Assembly: GCA_030248195.1 (NCBI GenBank)
Contig: JASAND010030498.1
Coordinates: forward strand, 36,192 to 100,191
DNA length: 64,000 bases
From: Trissonchulus latispiculum
Taxonomy: Eukaryota > Nematoda > Enoplea > Enoplida > Ironidae
Reading direction: 5' to 3'
The position numbers were made by a program, and so were the translations under genes. Of this stretch, positions 32,760-44,435 are shown in pieces (position 1 is the stretch's first letter; each line of letters begins with the position of its first letter). The notes below the pieces were generated by a model. It saw nothing but the letters and a program-made list of their open reading frames with translations. It did no database searches and was not told the DNA's origin.

Positions 32760-33600
32760 TAAGACGCACTTAATCAAGCCCTGTTAATTAACTGAATTGT
32801 TGAGATTTCAAGGCAATTCCGGCAGTTCTGACAGACACACAATGCAAGTACAGGTTACATTTGACAATAGCAGATAAAGCTTGCTCCTTTATACAATTAT
32901 CTGGCATGGATAAATGGACTGGCCATGAGATCTTCGACAGAACCAATTAATAACTCACTGGGTTGGCCTTTTTTGGTAGATTTCCGGGTGGGGCCCAGAT
33001 TATTCTTTACTTAGGCCACCTTATACTAGTTATTAATAACCTATTCCTGGTTGCTAGGTGAGGCTGTAATAACGCGAAACGCCTTTTTAATGAACAAAAC
33101 AACAATTACAGTAACAGAAACAGTAATTTCATTACAGATGGCTGTCATTTAGTGAATAGTTTTAGTTACTAGGCAACCTGAATTTCTAGCCTACGGACAT
33201 TTTCCAATCTTTCCAATCTGAGTGCTCGCCTTCGATTTACCCTCGCCTTCTCCCTCCGAGTCCTTTCTGCAGCCTATTTTCATTTTACCCAAGGCTACCG
33301 GGCAAGCCTAATAGTCTTCAGCCATCTTAGTCACTGTTGTTAAGCGGGGGGCAACAGCAGTCGACAAGGACTGTAGTTGCCTTGGGGGCGACTGAAATAA
33401 CCGCACGGCAGTCTGGCTTGGGGACCATGTTTTCTGTCCGTGGTCTTCGCTTCTCAGCCTCTTGTCCGTATTTTAGAAACGGTCTGCAGAGAGCAGCATT
33501 TTTCGCATCTCTAAAGAGAACCACAATAATGCTGGGCCACTTCCAAAAAATAAATTTGTCGCTGTCCTAACTTGTCCCTTTACTTCCAGTCCTCTTTGGC
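32760..33600. other. Stretch without recognised gene
   Basis: No ORF with family resemblance and no clear repeat ends were seen. The left part shares the composition of the hairpin region. Confidence 0.35.
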
Positions 33601-33610
33601 AAGCTGTAAC

Positions 33611-33952
33611 TAGTGTTTGAGGCCGGCCGGCCTAAGCCGGCCGGCGGCCGGCCGCCGGCCGACGACTTTTGCTCGCCGGCCGGCCGCCGGCTACCGGCCG
33701 GCCGGCTAACGGCTGGGATACGAATCTCCAATCAGAAATTTACAAAATAGAGAAACTAACCGTAAACTGAACTCCAAATCTAGTTATCTAGTTATCTAGC
33801 TAATTTTCTATGCTATGCTTTGCTATTTTTCTAAGATAACATTCGAAAATAAATATCTTACAAGTTATACTACTGCACTGCAAATTGCTTTAGGCCGGCA
33901 GCCGGCGAGCCGGCCGGCCGGCCGGTGAAACCCCGGCCGGCCTCAAACACTA
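33611..33952. mobile_element. hAT-like TIR element with GGCCGGCC arms (342 bp)
   Basis: Ends TAGTGTTTGAGGCCGGCCGG and the exact inverse. The 8-bp target duplication GCTGTAAC stands at 33603-33610 and 33953-33960. Both arms are dense CCGG/GGCC tracts around an AT-rich centre. Non-coding. Confidence 0.92.
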
Positions 33953-34606
33953 GCTGTAACCTACTCAGAGAGTTATGAATTGAGCCACATATCAGTTGGA
34001 AACTCTAATTTTCCGCGTCGTTTGGTGCTATTGGGACGTGTCTGCCTAGTTTGTATTGGTTGCGAATTTACCAAACGTAGCCACAATTTTTGACCAAAAA
34101 TTTTTGAGAAATGCTTACGAAAAAAGAAATGGTCATATCCAGTGTGTTTCTGAGATAATCTGCCAGGGACGGTTTTGTATTTTTGTCAAAATATAGTTTC
34201 AGCATGCATAAATTGACAATTTTCTGTAAATTTCACATTTTATCCAACTTGAAAAATTATTGGTCTTTATTGGAGGCTGATAAAGCGGAAAATAAGAGAA
34301 CCACCCGGGGCAAATTGTTCAAAGATACAATGTGCAAAATATCTTTCTTTCAGATCCACCCATTAATTGTGAAGTAATCTTCGGTCAAACAATTTTGGTT
34401 GCTGTTTGACAAAATCAGTTATTCGGTCAGAACTTTAGGCTTATTTAGTGTATAGACTCGTTCACCTTACGAAGCTCTTTAATTTGAGTATGAACTTAAC
34501 CCTTTATGGGTTTCTATATCTCCTGAGATATGCAACTTTAAAAGGCTGTGCTACGCTCCGCCTTTTGTCACAACCAATCACCTTTCAGCAAACAATAAAC
34601 AAGACT

Positions 34607-35331
34607 ATAGCCCGGTTCATACTTATTTTCCGTTTGTCCGTTTGTACTTTTGTCCGTTTGTCTGGTTGTCCTGGTTGTCCGGTTGTCCGTTTTTAAAAAG
34701 GACAAAGTGGTTCTTACTTATTTTGCTGATTGTCCGTTTGTCCGTTTCCGTTTGTCCGTAATGATGGTGTCTATTTTCTGTTTCAAGACACTATTTAAAC
34801 TTTTGCTGTATTGCTGGATTGCTGTTTCTGTTTTCGAGTCACGTGTCACTTGCTGTTTATACTGATTGACTACAGCATTATGTTACTTATAAGTGTCGTT
34901 CTCTTCAAAAACATTCAAAACTTTAAAATCAAGTTAACTTTGAAAGTAGTTTCATAATGTTGTCAATATTTCACCTAATTAATGTCAAAACCATTCAAAA
35001 ATCAAATACAGACGCTTACTTAACAAGCACGTGATAGTTCTGGTCGTTTCCCATTGGTTGTTGCATACGGACAAACGGAAAAAGTTGAACATTGCTCAAG
35101 TCCAAACGGACAACCCTTACGGACAAACGGACAACAGCAAAACAGCAAAACAGCAAAGGTATGAATCAACCCTGGAAACGGACAAAAGGACAAACGGACA
35201 ACCAGCAAAACAGCAAAACAGCAAAGCAGCAAAACAGCAGAAGTATGAATCAACTTTTAAAACGGACAAACAGACAAACGGACAAACGGACAACAAAAAC
35301 GGACAAACGGACAGAAGTATGAACCGGGCTT
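34607..35331. mobile_element. TIR element with inverted TTTGTCCG repeats
   Basis: The ends AGCCCGGTTCATACTT and AAGTATGAACCGGGCT are perfect 16-bp inverts. The left arm carries tandem TTTGTCCG-like units (34628-34760) and the right arm carries CGGACAAA units (35065-35315). The GCCCGGTTCA-type terminus resembles PIF/Harbinger elements, but the target duplication is not clear, so the superfamily is tentative. ORFs across it are products of the repeat. Confidence 0.8.
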
Positions 35332-35399
35332 ATGATTGGTTGAAATATGGCAGTCTGCTACGAAATGCACCAATCTTGATAAAATAGAGAGAGATTATC

Positions 35400-36720
35400 G
35401 ACGAGCATTCCGCAAAGTAGAAAACTGATAACTTGTAGCATGATAATGACAGCAAGAGAGAGGGATAAGCGGATTACGTGTTACTATGTTTGTGATTACG
35501 TAATACATTTGGTATAGCCAGCTTTCTCAATTTGGCGTCAAAAACTTGTCATTTTTGTAGAAACAAAAATCCATTTTATATATCTTTAGCTATGAAAGCA
35601 GGAAAATTTGAAGGTCTCACCGAGACCACTTATAGGAGGCATGGTCACCATCCAATTTCAAATTGGGCTCGATCCCCACCTCAGGCCCGAATTTTCGGGT
35701 CAGAGATGCTGTAGTGACACCCATCTTTCTTTCATGTATAATCTTGTATTACTCTATCAATGGCTGCTATAGGCTGCTATCAAACATGTAGTTTTTGCAA
35801 AAGCGCGACAAAGTTTTTTTCCAGCGATTGAAGAGAACTTAGTAATTATCAAGAGTACATAATAACTAAGAGTGTGACAGGCGCCGCACTCTTAGCTATC
35901 AGGCTAGGGACATCATCTGCACGATAACGGCCTACCCCCCACAAATCAGACCCCAGTGACCCCCCCCCCCCACAGAACAGTGTAAAGTTGGAAGTGTAAG
36001 GGCAACCAAACTTTACGGGTGGAAACTGTGCGCGTATGGAAACGACGAACCTGGAGGAGACTTATGTTCCAGTCGACCTGGGCAGATCTCGCCAAGAACT
36101 AACTAACCCTAAGGAATCGCTACAGGAACGGACTAAAGGGGCAAACGGCAGTCTAACTACCCAACTACTAAAGAAACTTTGATTAAATTAAACACACGCT
36201 CAGTGAATAATTAGCCTACCTAGACTTGGGAAATGACTCAAAGTCCTACCTACCGACTATACAATTCTAATAAAAACCTAACTAAAGTTCCCTAATGGCT
36301 CTACAGATGGTGAACCTGAAACAAGTAATAATTTTCACACAACAAATAATGCTAATCTAAAAACTATGAAATGTTCAAACTGTAAAATGTAATGTTCAAA
36401 CTGTACAACTGCTAAAAAATGTGACGATCAAAATGTGAATGACTGAAAAAATGCAACTACTAAAATGCAATCATCAAAAATACAATGGTTAAAAATGCTA
36501 CAATTAAAAATCTTACCGGCTTCAACGGAATTCATTGTTGTGGTGATGTTGGTGATTCAAATGTCAGTAAACCTGCCAAACTTGCAATATATGTCTAAAC
36601 TTTGCAGCATTCTTGTGCTAGGTTTCATAAAATACCTTGCATACTTCTATCTTGCATACCCTTGTTCATTAATTATTGAACATATGTTGTATTGTCCTTT
36701 GCTTTTAACCTTTAGCCTAT
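35400..36720. other. Stretch without recognised gene
   Basis: AT-rich and low in coding signal. A 90-codon open frame at 36465-36737 is hydrophobic but has no recognisable family or splice context. Confidence 0.35.
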
Positions 36721-36729
36721 TCCCAAATT

Positions 36730-37245
36730 TCACGTAATTGTTGTCACACACACAGATTTTCCGAGTCACCTTTAATTATTACTAACTAATTAGTTAACCT
36801 ATAATTATCAACAGGTGAGCGAAGTTAGTTCATTATTACACAGGCACCATAATTAACCCAATAGGTGTCAACAATCTTACGTAATTGGAGACATAAAACT
36901 ATAATCACCCATTTTCAGCCATAGTTAACTTTAATAAATTATTACTAACTAATTAGCTAACTACTAAACAAAATTAGTTGACCGAAGTTGGTTCACGGTT
37001 TGCTATTTACGTTGATATAAAACTTCTCACATAAAGTTTTCCCAATCTTGCGTAATTGGAGACATAAAATTAAAATCACCCATTTTCAGCCAATTTTCAT
37101 AGTCAACAAATTATTACTAACTAATTAGTCAACCAATAACTACCAAGAGGTGACCGAAGTTAGTTCAACACATGCTCTTTAAGCTAACACCAAAATTAGT
37201 GTGATAAGTATTGCCAATATTACGTTATCGCTGTCACAAAATTTT
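36730..37245. repeat. Tandem repeat, about 160-bp unit, three copies
   Basis: Units are marked by ACGTAATTGGAGACATAAAA-like sequence at about 36730, 36887, 37049 and 37220. Each is followed by TTATTACTAACTAATTAG and an ACCGAAGTTRGTTCA block. Units are diverged from one another. Confidence 0.8.
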
Positions 37246-37317
37246 CATTTTAAACCCTTGTTTACGTCTTTGAGACAGGTGCAATCAAACTAGATAAGGC
37301 GTATTGGTAAGCTTTGG

Positions 37318-37815
37318 GAGACAGGTTAAAGTCCTCAGTATGCTAAAGATATGCTAACACTGAAGGCAGCTAGCAGGGGGAAAGACTTTTGACAGCTTTG
37401 AGTCCTCAGTATGCTAAAGATATGCTAACACCAGAAGGCAGCTAATAGGGGAAGAAAATTTTAAGCAAGCAGGGAGAGAAAGGCTTTTGACAGGTTTGAG
37501 TCCTCAGTATGCTAAAGATATGCTAACACTAGAAGCAGCTAGCAGGGGAAGAAAATTTTAAACAAGCAGGGAGAGAAACGCTTTTGACAGGTTTGAGTCC
37601 TCAGTATGCTAAAGATATGCTAACACTAGCAGGCAGCTAATAGGGAAAAATTTTAAGCAAGCAGGCAGCTAGGGAGAGAAAAATGGTGACAGGTTTGAGT
37701 CCTCAGTATGCTAAAGATATGCTAACACTAGAAGGCAGCTAATAGAGAGAAAGACTTTTGACAGCTTCGAGTCCTCAGTATGCTAAAGATATGATAACAC
37801 TAGCAGGCAGCTAAC
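37318..37815. repeat. Tandem repeat, six copies of a conserved 30-bp core
   Basis: The core GTCCTCAGTATGCTAAAGAT then ATGCTAACAC occurs at 37331, 37402, 37500, 37597, 37699 and 37771; the last copy has one change. The 40-70 bp between cores are related (GGCAGCTAATAGGG, AAGCAGGGAGAGAAA) and vary by deletion. This is a minisatellite. Confidence 0.9.
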
Positions 37816-37829
37816 ATCAGTATATTCTG

Positions 37830-39130
37830 AAGTACTTAACAATCTTGTCTTCTTTAAGTGTTTGTTACACGTCTTCCGTTTCAAGGTTAGTACAAAGGTT
37901 CAGATGAGGAAATTCAATAGGAGGCAAGAAAGGGAAAGTATTAGAAATTTTGGCCGGAATAGAAGAAAGTGGGGAAATTTGAGAAGAATATTTTTGATCT
38001 ATACGATGCTGAGATAGATAGGTAAGAATCTATCGGCAAACAGTCAGGTAAATAAAAGTTTTAAAAAAGTTTGAAAATGTTACTTAATTAAATTTACGTA
38101 CTTAATTAGACATATAATTAATAAACACTAATTAGACAGGTAAACAAACTATAGTCTAGCTAACTACAGAAATACGTAGGTAAAGTTACATACAATATAG
38201 TCCAATAACACTGTGTTAAAAATTTAGTACAATGTTACAAAGCTTATCCAAGCTAAAGGGAAAATTGACCAACAATGACCTTGAGAATATCTGCACCCGA
38301 TGATTAATGACCTTACCTGTATGATTAATTAGCTCCCATTTGACTCCAGCACACCTGTACAAAGAGGTCCCATTTCATCTCTCCTATACTACTACGGATT
38401 TTAAGGCTAGTTAGAATTTCAAGGTCATAGTTGTTACAAACCCTAGGTCGTAAAAAGCTAATTCAATTTAAGGCTAAGGGTATAGAACTTCATTGTAGCT
38501 ACTAGTGTGTAAAAGCGCAAAGCCAGTAGAAGCCAGAACTATTAGCTAAGTGGTCTAGAACCCGGGTTTTTATACTACTAATCTGTTATAGGCGAACTCT
38601 GAATACTGCACCCAGTACTCTTTTTTATTGGGTTCTGGAACTGGAACTGAAAGTATGCTGCCGACTGAAATTTAAGCTTTAATTGAAGCGATTTTGGTCC
38701 ACCGTCTGAAATTGAAACTAAAACTACGAAAAACCTCCAGTATACAACTGTTCAGCACAAGTGAAAGCAAGAAATATTTTGCAACGTTGGATTTCAGTTT
38801 GCGAATCGAAAAATCAAGATTCTGCGAAATCGAAAAAATTGGGAATGCATAACTAAAATCAGAATTATTATTAGAATTATTATCATTATTATTATTATTA
38901 TTATTATTATTTGCATTATTTTGACTTATTCTTCTTCTTCATCTGTTGAGAATTTTTGTTTTTGTAGGAATGGCAGGGATTGAGATAGCATCCATTGAAA
39001 GTTTTAGAAGGTGTTATTGGAGTTGAAATGAAGACAGTTAAGAAACCGCTAATTCGTGGCGGCTTGTAGTACTCACTCATTCTGGACTGGTCCGGTATCG
39101 ATTACCAGCGTCCTTCAAATTTCTTAAAGC
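37830..39130. other. Stretch without recognised gene; (ATT)n at about 38866-38911
   Basis: AT-rich, with an ATT microsatellite. No conserved ORF or splice pattern was recognised. Confidence 0.4.
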
Positions 39131-39139
39131 TTGACCAGT

Positions 39140-39960
39140 TGAGTTTAAATTTGTTATGAGTGTGTTCTCCATCATGCTGAGTTCAAATGTTACAAAATCT
39201 TTCGATAGCGCAAGACTACCCTACATTGACACCCATACCCGTCTACCGTACAACGGCAACCCTACCTCTCCTGACCTCTCTCTGGCTAGCAGTAGCCGCT
39301 TTCTCAAAGGTGAACGGAGCACCAAAAAGGCTGTCTCTTCGGATCATCTTCCCATCAAACTTTCACTTGGTGGCGATTTCCCTTCTCTGCCCGTCCCAAC
39401 GACTACATTCTTCAACATCCACAAAGCCAACTGGGTAGGTTTCACGGCAGAAACTGAGCGCCTCTTTGAGGCCACCGACCCATCCCTCAATGTTCAGAAA
39501 AGAGGAATTGGTGTTCAGGAAGATCGCTGCCACTGCCTCTAAACACTCCATCCCTTCGGCCAGAAGAAAATTTCAGAATCCAGGAATCCCTTGGAGAAGT
39601 AGCCGATCTGATCAAATACAACCGCCTCCTATCCACCCAGTTTGCTGCGACATGCAGAAAACTGAGCCATTTCTGCCACGCTCTCTCCCAGGAACAATCC
39701 GCCCCCCCGGAACATGAAGCGTCATCCATTCCACAGCCACTCGCAGCAGCTCGCGGCTGCCGACCGTGCTCTCGGCCTGAATTCTGACACCAAAGATGTG
39801 TAGAAATGGCTGTCAGGCAGTCCATCGCGGACCTGGGTAACAATGTGTCTTTGATTATGCTGAGAAGTTGCATACGGGGGTATTTTCGCAGAACACGCAT
39901 TCAAAATCCATTTTTGGATCAACATTTCGCTAGATCAGTTAATGTTGAAGGTTTGAAGTT
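39140..39960 (+). pseudogene. LINE endonuclease C-terminal fragment
   Basis: Frame 39156-39542 reads NGNPTSPDLSLASSS, SSDHLPIKLSL and TFFNIHKANWVGFTAETERL, the end of an APE-type LINE endonuclease with the catalytic SDH and the following linker. After a frameshift near 39480-39530 it continues as FRKIAATASKHSIPSARRKF and, in another frame, VADLIKYNRLLSTQF. It is frameshifted, lacks RT motifs and is dead. The family differs from the LINE at 22626-27030. Confidence 0.82.
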
Positions 39961-40184
39961 TTAAAAATTCTGAGCGGTAAAGGACAACAGGGCAATCAAA
40001 GAAAACGCCTTTATTCTAGTTTATACTGATGAGTTTTACAACATGGGATGGATACTTTACGTTAGTTTAGACAGTGTTTACGTAAATAGTTAGTTAGCGT
40101 TTATGTTGCAAGCTTCTATGTTCGTTCCATGTAGACATCGTTGAGAAATTTAATGATTTTATTACCATAAAATGTGTGGCTTGT

Positions 40185-41271
40185 CAGAGATGAAACCGGG
40201 TCACTATTTGCTGACCCGGTGACCCGGTGACCCGGTCGATCCCTGACCCGGTGACCCGGTGACCCGGTATTTCTGAAAATTCAGGTTTAAGCTTGGAAAA
40301 ATTAAAAATACTTATATTGGGGTGTGGCGAGTGTTTTTTTATCTTTTTGGACATTTTTTGCGTCTAAACCAAGAATTATAAGTAAACCGGAAAAAATCAA
40401 AACGGATTTGCACGATTTCGCATTCAATATGATGTGAAGTAAACTACATAGATTTTTGAATCAAACAAATTTAACAAATATTTTGCCAAAGCCATCACAT
40501 CATCTAATTCCAATTATATGGCTTAACATTAGCACTTGTGTGTTTTATCATTATATATTTTAGCAAAATATTCTATGTATTTAGTTGTATGGTTGAGGTT
40601 TCACTCAGCACAGATGAAATATTCTTGCTTATGGCTAAGATTCAGACAATATATTGTATGAATAAAATCAATCACAACTTCATTAGTTCCTAAAGATAGT
40701 AAGCTAGAACAATTGCAAAAACAGTGCAAAGCAAAACTCAAAATCTGTAAACCTTGTTTTACTGTCATTTTTTTTCTTACCGAGATTTGAAACACACAGC
40801 CTGAACTCCTTCTCCAAAAATGATAGCATCAGTGAAAAATCACTTACAGTAGATGGAGCATGGAAAATTTTAGATTTTAAACTAAAAATTTCAGACTTTA
40901 AGGGCCCATGTAATAATATTAATTTTCTAGTTAAGATTCGACGCAATCATTGTTGTTTCAAACCTATCTAAGCTTGACATTACAGTACAAATATTATAAG
41001 GACACTACAGCGACAAGCATTTAAAAATCTACACGATTAAGCTAAGAATATTTCTGTTACTAGTTTTTTTCAGTAATTATTGAAGTTTTCAGCTGGAAAA
41101 AAATGGTAAAATCTCTGAAAGATGTGAAATAACAGCAAAAAATTTTCCAATCAGAAATACCGGGTCAAGACCGGGTCAGAGCTTCTGACCCGGTGACCCG
41201 GTGACCCGGTCCATATAGTGACCCGAACAGACCCGGTGACCCGGTGACCCGGTGACCCGGTTTCATCTCTG
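40185..41271. mobile_element. hAT-like element with GACCCGGTG repeats (1087 bp)
   Basis: Perfect 19-bp ends CAGAGATGAAACCGGGTCA. Exact 8-bp target duplication TGGCTTGT at 40177-40184 and 41272-41279. Subterminal tandem GACCCGGTG units stand in opposite orientation at the two ends. Internal open frames are short and unrelated to hAT transposase, so the element is non-autonomous. Confidence 0.95.
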
Positions 41272-42855
41272 TGGCTTGTTGCTCGAGCACAGACGGCAGC
41301 AAAGAAGTGGATAAACAAACGCAAACTTATAGAATATTTCAACTTATCTTTATAAGTTTGCAAACCTGCGCGTATTGACGAATGCAGCTAATTAATTACT
41401 GTCATCAATCCAAACATAATTTGTTTTTGCAGTGTTCACAAAGACTGCCAGATATTTTACGCAAAAAATATAAAATTACCTTGAATTTGATTGGTATCGT
41501 GTGCAAGTTTTCAATTTTTCAGAAAAGTTTTGCTGCTTGCGCACAGTTCACAAGTGCAGATTTTCCCAGGCTTTAAATTCCCTTCTGTACAAAAATTAGG
41601 TATATATATTACTTGTTTTCGAAATTTTGAACTTTCAACAGCTAGGTTAAAAGCGAAAACAGAGACTTGCTATATCATTTTTTGCTTATATATCATTATG
41701 TTCAGGTTGCTGGTTTCCTGCAGTTTAAGTGTCGCTATTGTCAAAGGCTTTACAGTTGATTGTGAAAATGAACAGCGTCCAAACTCTGGAGACAGTGATA
41801 CTCTGCCTCGCTACTGGTAAACGAACTTACATAATATCACAAACTAAGCTTTTATCATTTTCAAATAGGTTCTGAAGTGTTTGTGCTAAGTGCGGCGGAT
41901 CCAGAATAAACCGAGGAGGAGACAATGCAGGGGTGTCAGGCACCCTCGTACCCACGAATCCAGGATTCAGGAGAGAGAAGGGAAGAGGGTGGTTCAGCTT
42001 TTCACTCACCATTGAAAGTAAAGAAATGGACCACCGGGCCATCAGTTGAACGCCCATACCAGGCTTATCAAGCTTTCCTATGCCTGCTTCCCTTACAAGT
42101 GAATCGGCAATTTTGTAAGTCTGAGCAAGAGCACATAGTCATAAGGAATGACACTAAGCCTGCTCCTCGCTATGGTTGCAAAATGTATGCTCTACGAGCT
42201 ATCGGCGGAACCACTACAAATTGACCACCTTTCATACCGACCCTTTTCAGATACATAGCCCCAAATGGGGTTGCTCACTCCTATAGTATCTACACTTCGT
42301 TCAACTATGTGTTAAACATACGTAAATTTCAGAACCCCTCCCCATTTGGGACCCTGTTATTTTTATCGTGAAATTACACTAATCAGTGAATGACCGTATG
42401 GACCTTGTATCTACCTATCTATATAGGGGCTGTATGAGAGGAGGTTTATTTTTGGCGGGTTCAGAACGCGCGCACCATCGATTTGGCATGCAGTGTGACT
42501 TTTGTCATGGCCATATGCATTGAGCACTCTTGTTTACCATATTTTGAATGGTTGAGGCAACTTTTTAGACCAATTTTGAATTTACTATAACAGCAGAGAA
42601 GGGGAGATCCCTCAAAGTGACAGAAAATTATACAATTTCAAACGCAGTAAATCGAAACAAAGCTCAATAATTTATTCCTGAAGCCGTAAGGGCTAGTACT
42701 AAAAATATTGGAAACAAAGAATACTTCACACTGAAGACACAGAAAAAGAAAAGAGAAAATTTTGAATAATAAATAGGCAAGCTCAACAAGGTGACCTCGC
42801 AGCGGATTAAATTTTAAGAAGAAAACAAAATGGTCAACACTTTAAAAACTCAATG

Positions 42856-43075
42856 AATAATAATAATAATAATAATGGTAATTGAGTAGCTTTAATTCAT
42901 TATGTGGGCGCCAAACCTTTTGCCTTGCCTTTTTCTTCTTTAAAGTTTGTATTGACCTGAAAAATGACAGAGCTTTAGGATTGTGACAACTTTGGTATAT
43001 AAAACCGCATTACCAAGTCAAATTTATTGGGCCGTCTGCAAATGACAATCCCGGCATGAAGGTGGAATAATAACA

Positions 43076-43107
<32 letters not shown>

Positions 43108-43117
43108 TAATAATAAT
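42856..43117. repeat. (TAA)n microsatellites
   Basis: Two runs, about 42856-42876 and 43064-43117, upstream of the receptor exon. The second stays open in the receptor frame as an Asn run but is separated from it by a good acceptor site. Confidence 0.85.
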
Positions 43118-43182
43118 CGGACAGCGGTTTGTTCTTTATCTGGTTTATATGGTATCCTTATCTTTATATGGTTTATCTTCAG

Positions 43183-44410
43183 GAACAGTAGCCTTTTCAA
43201 ACACGAAGAAGAAACGACGTTCCGACGATGTCGGATTGACCTGCAAGAGTATGAATCTGAGGATTACGTGGCCATGTATTTTCGCAAATTCGTTCCGTTT
43301 GCTAGGACTGATAATTTTACCAGATGCGAAATTTTGAAGATGGGCGAACTATACTGCAATCTGCTGCTACAGGAATTCAATGCTTTCTACAAAACTAGGG
43401 ACGTTGATTTGGTATTATCATTTGGTATGGTTTCTGCGGTTGGTCTAGTCGGGGGTTCATGGGTTTTGATGAAGGACGAATTTAAGGATGCATCAAATAC
43501 CAAGTATCATTTAGCAATCTTAACTTTTGACTTTTTGTCAGTTTTGCCACATATCATCACAGCTATTCACCATTTGGTGTATCGCCTGAAATACAAGACA
43601 TTTTTCTACAACTGGATTTACGTGTCCAGATCTAACCTATCCAAAATGTTTGGCGCAGCAAGCGACATATTGATGACTAGTGCTACAGTACTTAGGGTGA
43701 TAGCACTTTGGTTTCCCGTAAAATTTAACATTATCAATACAAATTTTATTTTTTACACAACCTTAGCTGTATGTTGCATGTACACAAGTTCAATTTATGG
43801 CCCATTAATTTTGTTTACACGACAACTGACAGGGGGCTGGAGGGAGGATATACAGGAGTATAGACTTAAGGTTGCCGATTTTGCCATATCTGACATAGTG
43901 GTTGTTATAGTGACTATTCAACAGATTGTTTCAGTTTTAGTCGCTGCAACTGTTTTAGGAGGAAGTGTTTTGATAATTACTGGCATCCTAAAACCGCAAA
44001 AAAGTGTTAGGAAAAGTAATCAAGAGTTACGTGATCAAACTCACAAAAATACTAGTATGTCGATTTTACTTCTGTCAATAAGCATACCCTATTTATTTTA
44101 TGCGGCCGTATTTTTTGCTCAAGAGCTTGTAAATGCGCATTTATTAAATACTTGGAACATAAGGTATGCTATCGTCCATTTCTTTGATACATACAGCTTC
44201 GCAGAGATCATGGAGGCGGGGAGACTAGAATCGTTGAGCATGAAGCTAACTTTGTGGTGTGAAGGGTTCTACTTATTTCACCATTCCTGTAATTTCTTTC
44301 TGTATTTACTATTTCATAGTCGTTTTAGAGCTTGTTTCCTTAAAACTTTTGGGATAAATTTAAGCATTACTGCAGCTTCTGTAACAAGCTCAACAATTCA
44401 AAAGATCTAG
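43183..44410 (+). CDS. Divergent rhodopsin-like 7TM receptor, main exon
   Basis: From ATG 43274 the frame gives 378 residues. An acceptor TTTATCTTCAG at 43172-43182 leads into the same frame 30 codons earlier, so an upstream exon is possible. Seven hydrophobic segments are visible: VLSFGMVSAVGLVGGSWVLM, LAILTFDFLSVLPHIITAIH, FGAASDILMTSATVLRVIAL, FYTTLAVCCMYTSSIYGPLI, ISDIVVVIVTIQQIVSVLVA, MSILLLSISIPYLFYAAVFF and FYLFHHSCNFFLYLLFHSRF. TM3 ends LRVIALWFPVKF where class A receptors have ERY/DRY...P.K. TM7 and helix 8, SCNFFLYLLFHSRFR, resemble the NFFLYCLSGKRFR of peptide-type receptors. Probable G-protein-coupled receptor of the plasma membrane; the ligand is unknown. Stop TAG at 44408. Confidence 0.82.
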
Positions 44411-44435
44411 CATGTCTGTGGTCTTCGAAGTTTTC

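Noticed and set aside
35031..35387. Frames rich in Lys, Gln, Thr and Asp
   Set aside because: Translation of the CGGACAAA array in a TIR element.
37318..37815. CRISPR-like array of 30-bp repeats
   Set aside because: The sequence is eukaryotic, the intervening sequences are related to each other and vary in length, and there are no cas genes; this is a minisatellite.
39487..39900. 137-codon minus-strand frame
   Set aside because: Antisense to the LINE endonuclease fragment, which explains the sequence.
40020..40050. CTGATGAG hammerhead-like core
   Set aside because: No GAAA/NUH partner at suitable distance and no flanking stems.
40601..40946. Short frames inside the hAT-like element
   Set aside because: No resemblance to hAT transposase or other proteins; they overlap in different frames of AT-rich DNA.
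41698..41820. Possible signal-peptide exon (MFRLLVSCSLSVAIVKG...)
   Set aside because: Only 40 codons. A donor (TACTG|GTAAAC) is present, but the nearest acceptor leads to an immediate stop, so no gene model could be closed.
41925..42224. 99-codon frame after the possible signal-peptide exon
   Set aside because: The segment starts in sequence resembling the GGCGGATCCAG ends of small repeats, and no homology was recognised.
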